NCBI GenBank assembly: GCA_903813345.2
Contig: CAIIXF020000004.1
Coordinates: 2,129,525-2,193,524 of the forward strand
Reading direction: 5' to 3'
Source of the DNA: Owenia fusiformis
Lineage: Eukaryota; Annelida; Polychaeta; Sabellida; Oweniidae
Length of the DNA stretch: 64,000 nt
The translations under genes were made by a program, and so were the position numbers. The notes under the pieces were generated by a model. The model had not been told where the DNA came from. It saw only the letters and a list, made by a program, of their open reading frames with translations, and searched no databases. Positions 1-13,861 of this stretch are shown piece after piece. Position 1 is the first letter of the stretch; each line of letters begins with the position of its first letter.

Positions 1-76
1 CTTTGAAACCTACAACTAAACTGACTTGACAGCATTACTATCAACATTAGAATTAATTTTAAAATCTGAAATTATA

Positions 77-647
77 ATGGACAACAGCACATTATGTTCT
101 GTCAAGATGATGGTTGGATTTGCTATACTTGCTCATGTGGCTGTTTGGAGCGAAGTCATTTTTGGAAGGAAAGATGAGCAAAGGGAAAAGGAGAAACAGG
201 GAGGTATGATGACTAAAAGCATGAGCATCGTAGATGACAAATATTTGCCTTAATGTACACATAAAACTGTGTGCAAAAAAGTTTCTCATTCATAATTCTC
301 AGATAACACAAAACATAAATAAGGAAGTTTGCCAACTTTTTCCAAGGCTTCACGTCATGTCACGTGAATTTATAAAAAACTTAACACTTCCATATAAAAT
401 ATATGTGGTTACGATTTTTAAAAAACACCATCATTTTCCAGGTAGAAAAATAAAAGCCAAGCTCGTTATAAAGAAACAAGAGCTGGAATATGAAAAAGAG
501 TTGGACAAGCTACATATTGAACAAATTGAAGCCCTTCAATATGAGCTAGATGATTTGGAAAGGAGTTGCGCTATATTAAGACCAATTGCAAGGATGCTTC
601 ATTATGAGCACTTTGGAATGCCATTGCATGATTCGTCAGTGCTATAA
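77..647 (+). CDS. small predicted membrane/coiled-coil protein, 2 exons
   Basis: I do not recognise this gene. Proposed exons are 77-204 and 446-647, giving 109 residues. Exon 1 starts at ATG 77 and ends AG|GTATGA (phase 2). The acceptor is the second AG of CCAGGTAG: using the first AG (441) gives an immediate in-frame stop, using the second gives an open frame to TAA 645-647. The protein has a hydrophobic stretch at about residues 10-28 (one membrane segment or signal anchor), then a highly charged E/K-rich helix (about 31-88) that looks like a coiled coil, then a short tail. It lies antisense to RagA and would sit inside RagA's next intron if that gene continues to the left. The upstream part of exon 1 could be longer. 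Confidence in the exon 2 reading frame is better than in the start. Confidence 0.4.
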
Positions 648-683
648 TATAGCCTACAGTAAAATTTGAAATGTTTGGAACTA

Positions 684-1737
684 CAGGGTGTCCCAGAAGT
701 ATTGATAATTATGCTCTTAAATTTTTATTTGACAAGGAAACAATATGAAATTCATACAAATTAAAGTTTAAGATATAAGCTTCATATTGCTATATTACAT
801 TTATGAATTTATACAAAAATATTCCATGTATAGTTGCCATAGCAACATGTATGCGCATTCTGCGGAGCAGTTTCCATATATTATAAATGTTCAAACTTAA
901 TTTAGAAAAGCAGTTATTCTGTGATAATGTTTCAAGCTTTTAAATCATTGTTATGGTAATTGTATACAGTTGCATGATGTCATAGTGGTTTAATATTATG
1001 TAATTTATCTCATTGTGACAGGATTATCACTTTAATCTGATATTATGACATCACAGGATGATGTCATATAGGGTTTCACAAAAGGAAAACTCTTAGGAAC
1101 ATAACCTAGGAATTTCCAGGGAGGTGTACATTATGCCACCAACGTTGAGCAAAGATGAAAAATTAGAGCAGAGAGCAGTCATAAAATTCCTTCAGAAGAC
1201 AGGGGGTAAACCCAGTGACACTATAAAGGAGTTTAAACAAGCATATGGTGAGAGAAGACTGTCCAACCCCACTGTGTATAGGTGGCATAAAGAGGCACAA
1301 TTGCGCCGCTCGGTTCAGTTGGCTCTGCAGGATATGTCCAACAGTGGTTTTGATCATGTCTTCCGATCCTGGCTGGAAAGGCACAGACAAATTGTTTCCA
1401 ACAAGGACAGTATGTGGATAAGTGAATCAACAATGTACAATGCTCTTAAGGAATATCGTGAATGAAGTAGCAGCATTACAGTAGTCATGTGAACAGCAGG
1501 GAAACATATGAACATGAAATCTTTTTAAAAAATGTATGAAAAACACACAGCTGCTCCGCAGAACGCGCGTACATGTTGCTATGGCATCTATACATTAAAT
1601 ATATTTGTGTAAAGTAATAAATGTAATATAGTAAAATGAAGCTAACATCTTGATCTTTAATTTATGTGAATTTCATATTGTTTCCATATCAAATAAAAAT
1701 TTTAGAGCATAATTATCATTACTTCTGGGACACCCTG
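684..1737. mobile_element. mariner-like internal-deletion element, TIRs about 190 bp
   Basis: The ends are CAGGGTGTCCCAGAAG and its inverse, flanked by TA on both sides (682-683 and 1738-1739). The inverted repeats are unusually long: 684-880 pairs imperfectly with 1737-1551 and ends inward at TGCGGAGCAG. Only about 670 bp lie between them, holding one short ORF that looks like a transposase stripped of its catalytic core. It sits within the left arm of the MITE at 657-1918, so it inserted later. Confidence 0.85.
1124..1465 (+). pseudogene. remnant mariner transposase: HTH head joined to C-terminal tail
   Basis: An open frame of 113 codons; the second methionine (1133) is an equally good start. 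Residues about 10-57 resemble the N-terminal helix-turn-helix of mariner transposases (pattern EQRAVIKFLQK ... TVYRW). Residues about 66-95 (ALQDMSNSGFDHVFRSWLER) resemble the extreme C-terminus of the same family. The DDE/D catalytic domain, about 230 residues in intact elements, is absent between them. So the product could bind DNA at most, not transpose. This is typical of an internal-deletion derivative that kept both ends in frame, by chance or by selection for a repressor. Family assignment is from memory of motifs. Confidence 0.6.
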
Positions 1738-1918
1738 TACTTTGAATTTAAAAAATAAGCAATTAAAATGAGTATATTGCAACAGTATATGAAAAAATGG
1801 AAACACATGTACAAGTCCTAACTTTTGTATATTTCAGATACTTATGTATAATTAATATGGTCCTTTAATTGCTTATTTTTTAGATTCAAAGTAGTTCCAA
1901 ACATTTAAAATTTTACTG

Positions 1919-2464
1919 CAGTATTCATCTTGTGTGAAAATATTAACAATTAATATATGTTTTAATAAATGTGTAATGGATGAATATAAATGATAGGAGA
2001 TGGTTTGTGTTTGGTCTCATTTCAATACAGGATAACTAAAACAAGGTTTTGTAATCTCATATAAGATTTGGCTAATTCCTTCATACTGAAAAATATAGGA
2101 TATATAGGACACTGACAAGACGCATCTTGATTTCATTCGTTAAATGAGCCTCGCCATTGGAAAACCGGTCTTATCATAAAAATTTTAATTGTGCTACAGA
2201 GCAAAAAATGTACCAAAGTGTAAGAGGAAAATGTGCTAAATTCATTTCCGCCTTTTGGTCTATTGCAAGGAAAAATTGTTAAGACACAAGCCATGGCTCA
2301 TTTGAAAGGTCTCTTTGTGCTTTTTAAGAAAAACAAAAAATCAAAACATTGAAAAAATCTGTGATAAGACCTCTTTTCCTGTGGCCTGGCTCAAATATCA
2401 AAGTCGTTTCATATTTGAGACCTATCCAATTATATCTGGCAATGTGTTTTAAATTTGAACTCAC
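1919..2464. other. no gene seen (RagA intron)
   Basis: AT-rich sequence downstream of RagA exon 4 on the minus strand. I find no further RagA coding exon, RNA gene or clear repeat here. Confidence 0.6.
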
Positions 2465-4198
<1,734 letters not shown>

Positions 4199-6637
4199 TA
4201 TTGATTATAATATTGATTCTTGAATATAATATCTTCAATCAGGTATGAGACATGGAATCACTTAAATGAGTTAAAATGTTGTAAATCGATAAAGTTAGGA
4301 AACATCGAAAAATCACAAGACCATCAGTACCGGATTACGCAAATATTACACTAAACGAAATATGGTGTAAAATTATTACCGGGCATATTTAGATACGCCG
4401 GGCTGCATACAGACCCCGGGATAACAGACCTCTTGCACTGTTTCAATTTGCAAGGGTCAAGTAGTTGGCAAGTTATCAATTTCAATCTGATGAGTCATCT
4501 AGTTGCATTGACATAGCTTGCCTAGCCATGTGTGAACTTAAGCCTGAGACTAACATAATGATGGTCTCAGGTTATGTCACGATTGTATCCTTTATTAACA
4601 CGTTATTATTTTTTTTATAATTTTTTTTATTTCAAAGAATAAGCATGTTAAAGCAATTGCAAAAAACAATTACAGTACAGTTACATGTAAACCTACATTT
4701 AACAATTTTACAATACAGTAGTGGTTAAAAGTTAGTCTTTAAGAGACGTTATACCATTGGCATTTTTTATTTAAAGGGAAAAATCATGTGAGTACATTAC
4801 AATTGATTTATTTATTAATATTTTATTAACAGCATTAACAGAAAATGATGAAAACATTTGTTAAATTTACATATTTTGATATATTTTCTTGCTGTAGTAG
4901 GACGTCAAGCTACTGCGTTGACGCCGTCATTTCACAACGAACATCATCATAGTACCTGTAACCCCCCCCCCGCCCCTGTTACCAAGAAACTGTATATGTG
5001 AATTTAGCCGATCAATATCACTATCGATTAGGGTCGATAAATAAGGTTTGTCGAATAAAGTAGCTTTGAAAAAACAAAAACCTGTGTATATTGAACATTT
5101 TTTTGCTGAGAATAACGTTCATCAGTGTTGGTAGGTGTTTACTACAGAGAAGGTAATTCATTCAGAAGTCAGTACAGTATGTGCGGAGAAAGGGTGTCCA
5201 CAAGAGAGAGGTGTTTTTAAGACAGGTATAACTGTATTTATGACAGGTTTGAAATTGATTTTGAAGGATGTCTTATCAAGCTATGTCTAGCCTATATGGG
5301 TAGATAAAGTGTTCTTCCTTTGTCTAAACGTTGAGATAAGGTGTTCTTCCTTATGATTTTTACAAAGCTGACATATTTAATTTATCGAGCAGATCGCGAT
5401 TTAGATAATTGATTGGCCAGGAAGGGATAATATTTTTAGATATTATTAACTACAGCTACAGCTTAGCTACTATTGCAGGGGCTGATCTGAAAATTGTAAG
5501 GGGTGGGCTAATTTGTTACCCAAGTTGTGTGGGGAGAAGCAAATTTCGGGCCCCCGGGCTCTCCAACAGATCCACCCGTATTTAATGATTTATGCAATCA
5601 ATTCTACTGAAAACATAAATGAAGACAGTTTTAGATTGTTTAGTTTTATAGTTTTTTAGCGTTTAAAACCAGACCTCCAAAGAAATATAACTCAAAATAT
5701 TGCATTCGGAAAGCAAACTTTAAACGCAAACAAACGAATATAAACAAATAAATGGAAGATTTGTACAAGCCATCTGCCTCGAGTTCCTTAGACAAGGGCG
5801 GATTAATGCAGGGCTGTCTAAGGTGCAGGTCATTTATATTGGAGTCAAATACAGAACTGGAATTATTGTAACAATATTTTCTAGTTTTTATGATACTGGG
5901 GGCCATTCCAGAAACTTCCCAAAGTAAGGAATTCGTAAAGTTCATTATGTGACTGTGACATCCATCCATTATATCCATGGTTACAATTGATTTAAGAATT
6001 CGTAACTTTAGATTCACAGTGCACATGAACTCTCAATTTCTAAAAATCATTTAGAAAAATTGAGAAAATGTTACCATAAATGTATTTTTATTAATTCATT
6101 TTAATTTATATCCTTTATATATGTGAATAACAATGATGGTTTATGCAACTGTATACATCGTCATTGGGTATGTAACAGCTTTGTTAAAAGACTTACCAAA
6201 ATAAAAAGAAATCACATTAAATTGATTTTGGCATATGAATTTTATTGTAAAAGTATAATTAAATAGAAAAACTCTCATCTGAATTACGCCACTGAGACTG
6301 GACAAAAGTGTTCAGATTGGCAGGCGTTCGCATTTCGTTTTTTAAACATTGATTAAATATGGGACAAAGTAGCATCCAGATTGAGACTTGAGAGGTTATT
6401 GTAAATATAGATTTTACTGTTCACCGAAATAAACTCAGATATCTTGTCTATCCAAACTCATGAGAAGATTTACCCAGGCCATTTCCCATTGCCCAAGCAA
6501 TGGGGTACAAAATGCACGAAAAAAATGTTTCAATTTTGTGAGTGCTATATTACAAACATTTACGTAATGTAATTTTCTGCTTTGATAGAGTTTATTTTAT
6601 GCAGAGTTACTATGCACTGGCATGATTTTGCTTTAAT
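4199..6637. other. intergenic region between RagA and GPCR
   Basis: Holds the presumed 5' untranslated leader and promoter of RagA (no TATA or clear start site recognised), a C-rich run near 4961-4975 and AT-rich sequence. An open frame at 5646-6026 on the minus strand has no recognisable domain and was not accepted. I see no RNA gene. Confidence 0.5.
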
Positions 6638-7627
6638 TTATTTATGTCCAGCAGGTTCAGCTTTTTGTTTGAAATTCGCAGTTTTTGTATTTTGACTCAT
6701 GTCCTCTTCATGTAATGAATTTTCTCGTTTCCAGAAAAATATAATTTTCTTATATGCACTTCTGAAATGTTTATTTAGGACTCCATATACAACACAGTTT
6801 ACACATGAATTTGAGACTCCCAGCCGTGTAGTGACACGTATAACCCAGGGTGGAATGCTGTCGTTAGAATCCAACACAGAGGCAATAGCATGAGGTGACC
6901 AAAACACGAGAAATAATATAGAAACGAAGAAGAACAACAAAACTTGACGAAATTGCCTTTGCTTATTTCTGGCTGCATCGTTTTTTGAGTTCGACGTGTT
7001 TTTGACCTCTTTGTGATTTGTTACTGAAACTGCACTTTTGCGTATTACTGTGATTGTTTTCGTATAACTGATAATGGTCACAATAGCAGGTAATCCTACA
7101 CATATAGCACTTAGCGATAATGTATAGCTAAGGCTATACGTCTCATCATAAAGACAAAGGAGCATCTTGTCATTGTAATTGACCCGAGTCCAACCGTAAA
7201 ATGCCGGGGAAATCCATAACCCACAATACAACCACGTCGCAAAAGCAATGATTAATGATTTAGTTCGCGTAAACAACACGTTGTACCATTTTGTGTTGCA
7301 AATATAGAAGTAACGATTCACTGCAAGTACTCCCAATGTGTTGATAGAAACACCACATGTGACAACGATCGCAACTGCATTGAAGTCACATAGTACATCC
7401 GATAACGTATTTCGTCCTTGGATGACGTTATTCACTGCGATGGGGTTCACAATACATAACATACATATATCCGCTATAGCAATACAAGCCGTGAAAATAT
7501 TGGAAGTCACTCTTAGATTTTTGTCATATATGATTGCCATGATGATCATTCCATTACCAAAAATCCCAAATACGGCAGACGAGGACATAAAAACAATATC
7601 TATTCCATCACTTATATCCATTCTCAT
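6638..7627 (-). CDS. melatonin-receptor-like class A GPCR, intronless
   Basis: A 329-residue seven-helix receptor at the plasma membrane, expected to couple to G proteins. Helices lie at about residues 9-33, 43-66, 83-105, 124-146, 166-190, 228-250 and 262-284. N25 (helix 1), C80 and C158 (the extracellular disulphide), W132, FWSP in helix 6 and NSCVNCVVYG in helix 7 are visible. The end of helix 3 reads NRYFYICNTKWY: NRY instead of DRY followed by YIC, and the NSCxNxxxYG helix 7, are hallmarks of the melatonin receptor family. The third loop is long, charged and Lys/Asn-rich; the tail (about 300-329) is short without a clear palmitoylation cysteine. The start is the first ATG of the frame, with MRMDISDGID as a short N-terminus lacking sequons. 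Ligand is unknown; invertebrates have expanded relatives that need not bind melatonin. Confidence 0.85.
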   Translation of the reverse strand: MRMDISDGIDIVFMSSSAVFGIFGNGMIIMAIIYDKNLRVTSNIFTACIAIADICMLCIVNPIAVNNVIQGRNTLSDVLCDFNAVAIVVTCGVSINTLGVLAVNRYFYICNTKWYNVLFTRTKSLIIAFATWLYCGLWISPAFYGWTRVNYNDKMLLCLYDETYSLSYTLSLSAICVGLPAIVTIISYTKTITVIRKSAVSVTNHKEVKNTSNSKNDAARNKQRQFRQVLLFFFVSILFLVFWSPHAIASVLDSNDSIPPWVIRVTTRLGVSNSCVNCVVYGVLNKHFRSAYKKIIFFWKRENSLHEEDMSQNTKTANFKQKAEPAGHK

Positions 7628-10600
7628 ATCCTATAGTCTAATTATCTGAGATTAACATGAATGTACGATTTTTTGTTTCCTAAATCAACATGCATATTTA
7701 TTGTTATCATATTTCCAAGTATTCTTGATAACATCCATTTTACATTTTCAGATAAGCTATTCCTTAACATAAACTGATTCTGTCATAATAGTCCAGAACC
7801 TCTTTAGAATGATTAGTATATATTAAGTAAGATATGTACAAATTGATTGTTTAATTGTGTTCCTTGCAATGGCATTTAATTATAGACATACGTTATGTCC
7901 TATATTGATGAGCTTTGTTTCGCTCTTTTGTGTATTGATGATCATCTCAAGATGATTCGATCTTTTATAAGTACGTTATGTATTTCACTGTGCCTAGTAT
8001 CAAAATGACACAAAATACGATCACCAAAACCTCTTTTGAATATTTCACGGAGTCATTTGCTGGCAAGTATTAGATCTAGATAAAGGGTATTTTGGGGAAT
8101 TTTATAAAACGGTGATATTTTAATAACCCATCACATACTCCATCAGGCGATTTATACTAGAACATAGGCTGTAAAGCGCAATAAAAATAGTTTTTAAATA
8201 AAGATGGCAGGTCAGTCATGCTGTGTTTATTCTTACTTCTCTTCAGTAATAGGATTCTACAACTACTGCCATCTTTCCATAAAAGCATCCCTAATAATTT
8301 TTTATGGAAGAGAAAACTTCAATTTATAAGCAATTTAGAACCATGGGAAAAATAAAAAATGGGGGAATCAAAAGCTTACAAATTTGAGCTACAACAAGCT
8401 TAAATACAATGGGTATAATTATTCCAAAACAAGCCTAGCAAGTGGAAGGAATATTTCTACAGTTTTTTTTCAAAATGTAGAATCCGAGACAATTTTCAAT
8501 CAAAATTCCATGAGAAAATATTAACCAGATTGCCCCCCATTTTACAATAACTATACTATAGTAATATTATAGGAAACATGGAAATCATTATTTATTAAAG
8601 AGACATATAAAAAAGAACTAATTTTAAAAGAGTATAATATTTGGAATAATGAGTGAAATCAAATATCAATGGTCAAACCCTAAGTAATGCAAATTGGATA
8701 CACAAAGGAACTGTTCAAATAAAAGACCTCGTAAAAAATTATAATGATTTTCTAGTTTTCGAAAAATTCTCCCTAAAATATAACATTAATATTAAACACC
8801 TTTCATCACATTTTTTGGCCTAATTCACGCAATTCCACTCATGGAGATAAAAATATACATGTATATAAAAAATCAAAGCAACAAGACGCTTAAAGACGAA
8901 GCTCCTTATCAAAAACACGAAAATAAACGTCAATGCTATTATATTAAAACTTGAACTTGGTGTTCCATACATTGTCATAGAAGAACCAAATGTGAAAAAC
9001 ATCTAAATACGAAAATTCAATTTAACGAAAAATTGGAAACATATTTTTACATTGGCTTTTAAGATTGTTCGAGAACCAAGAATACCGTCTTCAATAAAAA
9101 CAGCCAAATAATCAATTTCTAACTCAGAAAAAATAAATGCGATCTAAACCATCCTGCATCCCCCAAAAAGATGAAATGCTGAAATGACATATTTTGTGAA
9201 TACCCGAAACATTCCCGACACAGTCCACCTTAATTACTCACGAATATCGATTTAATAGTGGGAGCTTTAGTAAGTTTTGTAATTTCACACTAAGCAGCGA
9301 TGGACTTCACTACGTGATTGTATAAAACTGAATGGTCTTCGTGAAGGAGTGTTTCTGAGGACATAGACCCGCATACGAACGGTCATTGTAAATATTTAAA
9401 TATCATGTTTATTAAGTTCATTGCTATATTTTCACTATAAGTGTGGTACCTCGTATACCTATGACAATCATTTATTGATGAAACATACTGTATCAGAATA
9501 CTGCCTGGAAGATGTTATCAGAGATGCATTTGATGTGGCACTCTACAGAAATGGATATCAAATAGATATTATTGGACTTCGAATTGGTTTCAAACTTTAA
9601 ACATGATACATCACGCACTATTTACTGATATACAATCAGCACATATATGTTGTTTAAACATCAGATGTGGATCACATATATTCGATATCATAAAACATTT
9701 TGTCAACTATAGTTCGCATAGTTTTTTAATAAACTAATAAACGTTAGCCAAGACGTTATTTGACAGGTCTTATTTCTTGAATAATCAAATTATTATACCA
9801 AGGTCATCCAAGACGGAGAAATCTTTTTTCTAAACTGTTTTGAAGTTAAGAGAAACATTTTTAATGAAGATTTTTTATTTCGTGGCCTAACATCCGGGTA
9901 CTTGTTATGCATCCCTAAAGGATTGGTTTGTTCGACAACACAGAGCAGTTTGATTCGGCAGCACATGTAAGTATTTTTCATTGGGTTGGTATATTGCAAC
10001 ATTAGACCAGAGAGACTTAAAATGTTGTAGAACTGTAGTTTAATTCAAAGAGAAGGAAATTTTATGGTCAATGTAAAAAAATGGACAAGAGGCAAGATTC
10101 CTGGTATATGTAAATATTGTTATCATGAACCTGAAACTTTGAATTATGAATACAGAATATTTCTCAATACAACTCAAAATTATATTCCCAATGATACCCT
10201 TATGCGTTTTATATTTGGAGGCACTGATGTATTTCATTTATTGTCATCAATGTAAATAGACCAAAACCCTGGCCTCACAGCAGATACCATACGATAAATG
10301 CTACACATTTAAACCAAAGCATCACTTTTTATGTTTTTTATAGTTTAATATATAAAATGTGTACCATATTACAAAAGTGATGCTGGATAAATCAAACAAA
10401 CAACAAAAACAGTTTAATAAACATACGTGCGTATTGCGCATAAGGTAGAATATTCAATTTAATGATTTGGCCGACACTCGATGCAGATTTAAATTAATAA
10501 ACTGCGATGAAGTGTAATGAAACGTTTTTAAAAACACTAATACTAGATTAGTATATCCTTATCCCCCCTCATTGGATTAGACGTTAAATCTCTTTGTGTT

Positions 10601-11752
10601 TGAATTTTTATTTGCAAAATTTGTGAAGAATAAATTACTTTTAGGACTGGAACTACAAGTCGAAATTGAAGACAGCTTATCTCATGAATTATTGAAACCA
10701 ATGGGAAATGGTAGGTTTGCCGCAAGTCATATGATATAATGTCCATTCATCCGAGCTCGCGCAAAAAAATACAAGTTAAGTAAGACAATTGAATTCGCTA
10801 ACTTTATTCAACAAAAAATGTTTCTTCAGGTTTAACACTAGTTTATAGATCTCCTATTTGAAAATTTATTTTCATGAGAACCCTCCCATTGAAATAACAC
10901 ATGGGGCGAAAATGATTTTCAAAAATGACTTTGAAGATCTCTAATGTTCACAAAGTAAAGTAAACATTTAGCATAAAGTTCTCCCTACAAAAGTAATTTT
11001 TGGGAATCGTTTACTGAACAAATACCCTGGAATCTGATTTTGCCCGAACCCACCGTTTCGCATTAGTTTACATGAGAATGACGATTTTCAAATTTCAAAT
11101 CTTCACATATGTCATTGAATTTCGATCCTATATTGTATTAAAGAAAAAAGTGGAAAATGTGAAGTTATAGGAAATAATTTTTTCAAATAAAGTCAAGTTT
11201 CATCTTTACCTTCATCATAAGTATTTTAATTGCAGGCTATGTAAATTAGAATTCAAACATAAAGAGAGTTTAACACGTAGTTCAATGGGGGAGATAAAGT
11301 TGCCAAACTTTTAGAGGTAAGTGAACTTTAATTCTAAGGAGTGACATTGCAATGCGTGTTTTAAAAGACTCTGAATGGGCTATTGAATATGTTTTCTATA
11401 TGACCGATCAATGAACCAGTTTTTCTCACACTGCCTAATGCACTTTAATGTAAAGGGTTATTTTTTATGAATATTGACCCGTCATGTTTCACAAGCTGCT
11501 AGGTAAATTAATAAAATGATCGAATGTTACCCACGTCACATATTTGAATGACTTATCAAATACAACAAAATAGCATTGGAATTTAACCGAATATCTAAAT
11601 GTTATTTTTGATTTTGAATCATTATTTATTTCAATTATATTTCAAAGTGACATAATATTTTGAATCTTAAGGCTATATCTTGTATAAAATTCATCAATGC
11701 AAATAATCGTTTTTGCTGGTTTGGTTACCATATTGGAATATATGAACAGAAT
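7628..11752. other. AT-rich intergenic region, nothing recognised
   Basis: Over 4 kb with only short unconvincing open frames. I see no conserved domain, RNA gene or structured repeat. Part just right of 7627 must contain the GPCR promoter, but no specific signal could be picked out. Confidence 0.5.
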
Positions 11753-11897
11753 AAAAACTGGAACTGTCTTTATTTCAAAAACTGGAACTGTCTTTATTTA
11801 AAAAAACTGGAACTGTCTTTATTCAAAAAACTGGAACTGTCTTTATATCAAAAACTGGAACTGTCTTTATTCCAAAAAAAACAAAAAAACTGGAACT
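11753..11897 (+). repeat. tandem repeat, 24-25 bp unit, six copies
   Basis: The unit is AAAAACTGGAACTGTCTTTA plus TTTC. It appears six times with small differences in the A run. It stays open in one frame by chance, giving a repetitive NWNCLY/KLELSL peptide that I do not accept as a gene. Confidence 0.9.
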
Positions 11898-13540
11898 GAT
11901 ACAATATTACTTTTTAAGATTATGAAAACGAACGAATGAATTCATTTCATCAAAAACTAAATATAATTCAATTATTCAAGTCATATATAGATTATTTCCC
12001 GAGAGGGTGAGACTAAGTGAAAATCAAAAGTTGTTTTGATTAACAAAAATGCAAATATCGTCAAGGTGATCCACATATAAAGAATGAATACATTCTGAAA
12101 CTTGTTGTACTACTATGTTAAAAGTACGCGCGCCTCGAGGAAAAAGTCGGGCGAAACCTGCCAATAACATGTTGATGTTTACTTATGAAAAGAAATATTC
12201 ATTGTATTTAGAAAAGTTTATTACAAACTGCAGTCCCAGATTTCTATGAATTCATTCACAAACAATTGTTTGACAAATAAACTTTTCTTTGCTTCTATTA
12301 TATTTTTTATAACACTTTTAAGGTCACTCGGGTTGACTAATCTAAAAGGGATAGTTTTACGTGTATATCCTTTAGAAATGTTTTGGCCGTGTTTTGAAAT
12401 ACAAATACTTTCTTCTGTTTAGGTGAAAACCAGTGTGTAGCTTTCACAAGTGATATTCCACGAAGCCCGAATCGACCAATTAGAGAGCGAGAAATATGAC
12501 AGTGATATAATAATGACAAATATCATGTCCAATGGTAATACTATATGTATTGGTTAAATGTCTTAAATTTTGTACATACATATATCATATTATTGTTCAA
12601 TTAATTAGTACTGTAAGATTGTACTATTTGCACAACTGGTTTTCACTATTCACTATAAAAAATAAAAGTAAATAAATTCGTTGATTTGAAGTTTTCATTT
12701 ACATGCATTTAGGGCGTTGTGCAATTCCTGTCTGAATTCTTATTGATCACATTTTCAAAAGACTGAATCAATTATTTGAAAAAAACCTGAATGAGGCAAT
12801 TTGGTTTTAGTTCAGGATAATAACACGTCTGATTTTTCTATACTCATGGTTATAGCTTTGAATGCATTCGATTTTACCTCTAGCAGAACTACACAAAAAA
12901 TTAAACTCGAGGCATTGAAGGCTTGCATGTAAAAACATACACTCCACTCTAAAAGGTGGGAAACAATTGTTTCCTCTTTGAACTACATGTTAAATGGAAC
13001 TCTTGTGATTGAACCTTATTCAAAAACAACTGAAAATTGGCCTTATTTTAGTAATGATCACATAACTTCGATTTTCTCAGATTTTTCTTGATTTATTTTC
13101 CTCTCACAAAATGTCAAACTATGATGACACATCGGCTTGCTGTCCAATCAAGGGTTTATTTAATACCCGGGGCTTAGTTGTGTACCAAACGAAACGAGAA
13201 ATTTGAGAACGTTCCGGGTATTACGTTCGCCCTTGGTCCAATATACCAATACGCGATAACGTTCAATTTCGTTCAGTTTAACTACCTCTCGTTTGAAGAG
13301 CTCTCATGTATTGTACAACTTCGTCTACATCCGGGTTCTTTCCCATTGGATTAAGATATATGACAAAGCTTTTTGAGCTATAATCCCCAAATCCGAAGAA
13401 ATCTGTAGTTGAAAATGCCGTCCAATTCCAGTGACGTCACTGATATCCCAGAAATTGCTCAGACGCCATCGAAGATCGAAAAATAGAAATAATGTTACTT
13501 TGAATCTCCGATTATCTTTCTGATCATTGAATAGCTTGGA
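11898..13540. other. AT-rich intergenic region, nothing recognised
   Basis: No convincing gene, RNA or transposon. The segment 13150-13330 is less AT-rich than its surroundings and could be a promoter or gene edge, but no exon could be assigned. Confidence 0.45.
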
Positions 13541-13861
13541 TTATATAACAATGCTTGAGGGCTGATGGAAGATCAGAAGCTGAGAAACGTTCAGAGTAAT
13601 CGACTCGTTCGGCGGGCCAATGAAAATTTGTCCCTTCCAAAGCGATGCATCATGGGAAATATTTATGTAAATTACCACCTGAACTCTTATCGCGAATAGG
13701 AGTTTTGCATACTGTGATAAAATCAATGTTGATGCACTGTAATTTTTCATTTCACGAACGCCATCAAATGCATCGATCACATTTTTATCCGAGGCAATCG
13801 AAATTTTGAAGAAAAAAGCACATAGATAGATAAGCGTTGCTAGGCATGAAGTAAAAATCAT
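13541..13861 (-). CDS. possible first exon of a secreted protein
   Basis: The frame opens with a good signal-peptide-like sequence (residues 1-23, hydrophobic core LATLIYLCAFFF, then SIA). It reads for 106 codons with three N-glycosylation sequons (NYS, NIS, NES). No domain is recognised. A plausible donor, TTCAG|GTGGTA, lies after the residues FAIRVQ at about 13680, so the true exon may be only about 60 codons with the rest downstream. No partner exon was identified. It may be a chance ORF. Confidence 0.25.
   Translation of the reverse strand: MIFTSCLATLIYLCAFFFKISIASDKNVIDAFDGVREMKNYSASTLILSQYAKLLFAIRVQVVIYINISHDASLWKGQIFIGPPNESITLNVSQLLIFHQPSSIVI

Larger units (their letters stand above)
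657..1918. mobile_element. TA-flanked palindromic MITE, copy 1, interrupted by another transposon
   Basis: The ends begin CAGTAAAATTT and finish with the reverse complement AAAATTTTACTG; the inverted ends continue inward through a TTTGAATTTAAAAAATAAGC stretch. Left flank is TA (655-656). Two further copies at 19480-19879 and 20841-21254 define the family. This copy is a short form of about 208 bp once the inner 1054-bp element is removed. TA target duplication and CAG ends fit a Tc1/mariner-mobilised MITE (inference). Confidence 0.8.

Noticed and set aside
5646-6026. 126-codon minus-strand open frame
   Set aside because: No domain, no splice partners, composition like surrounding AT-rich DNA.
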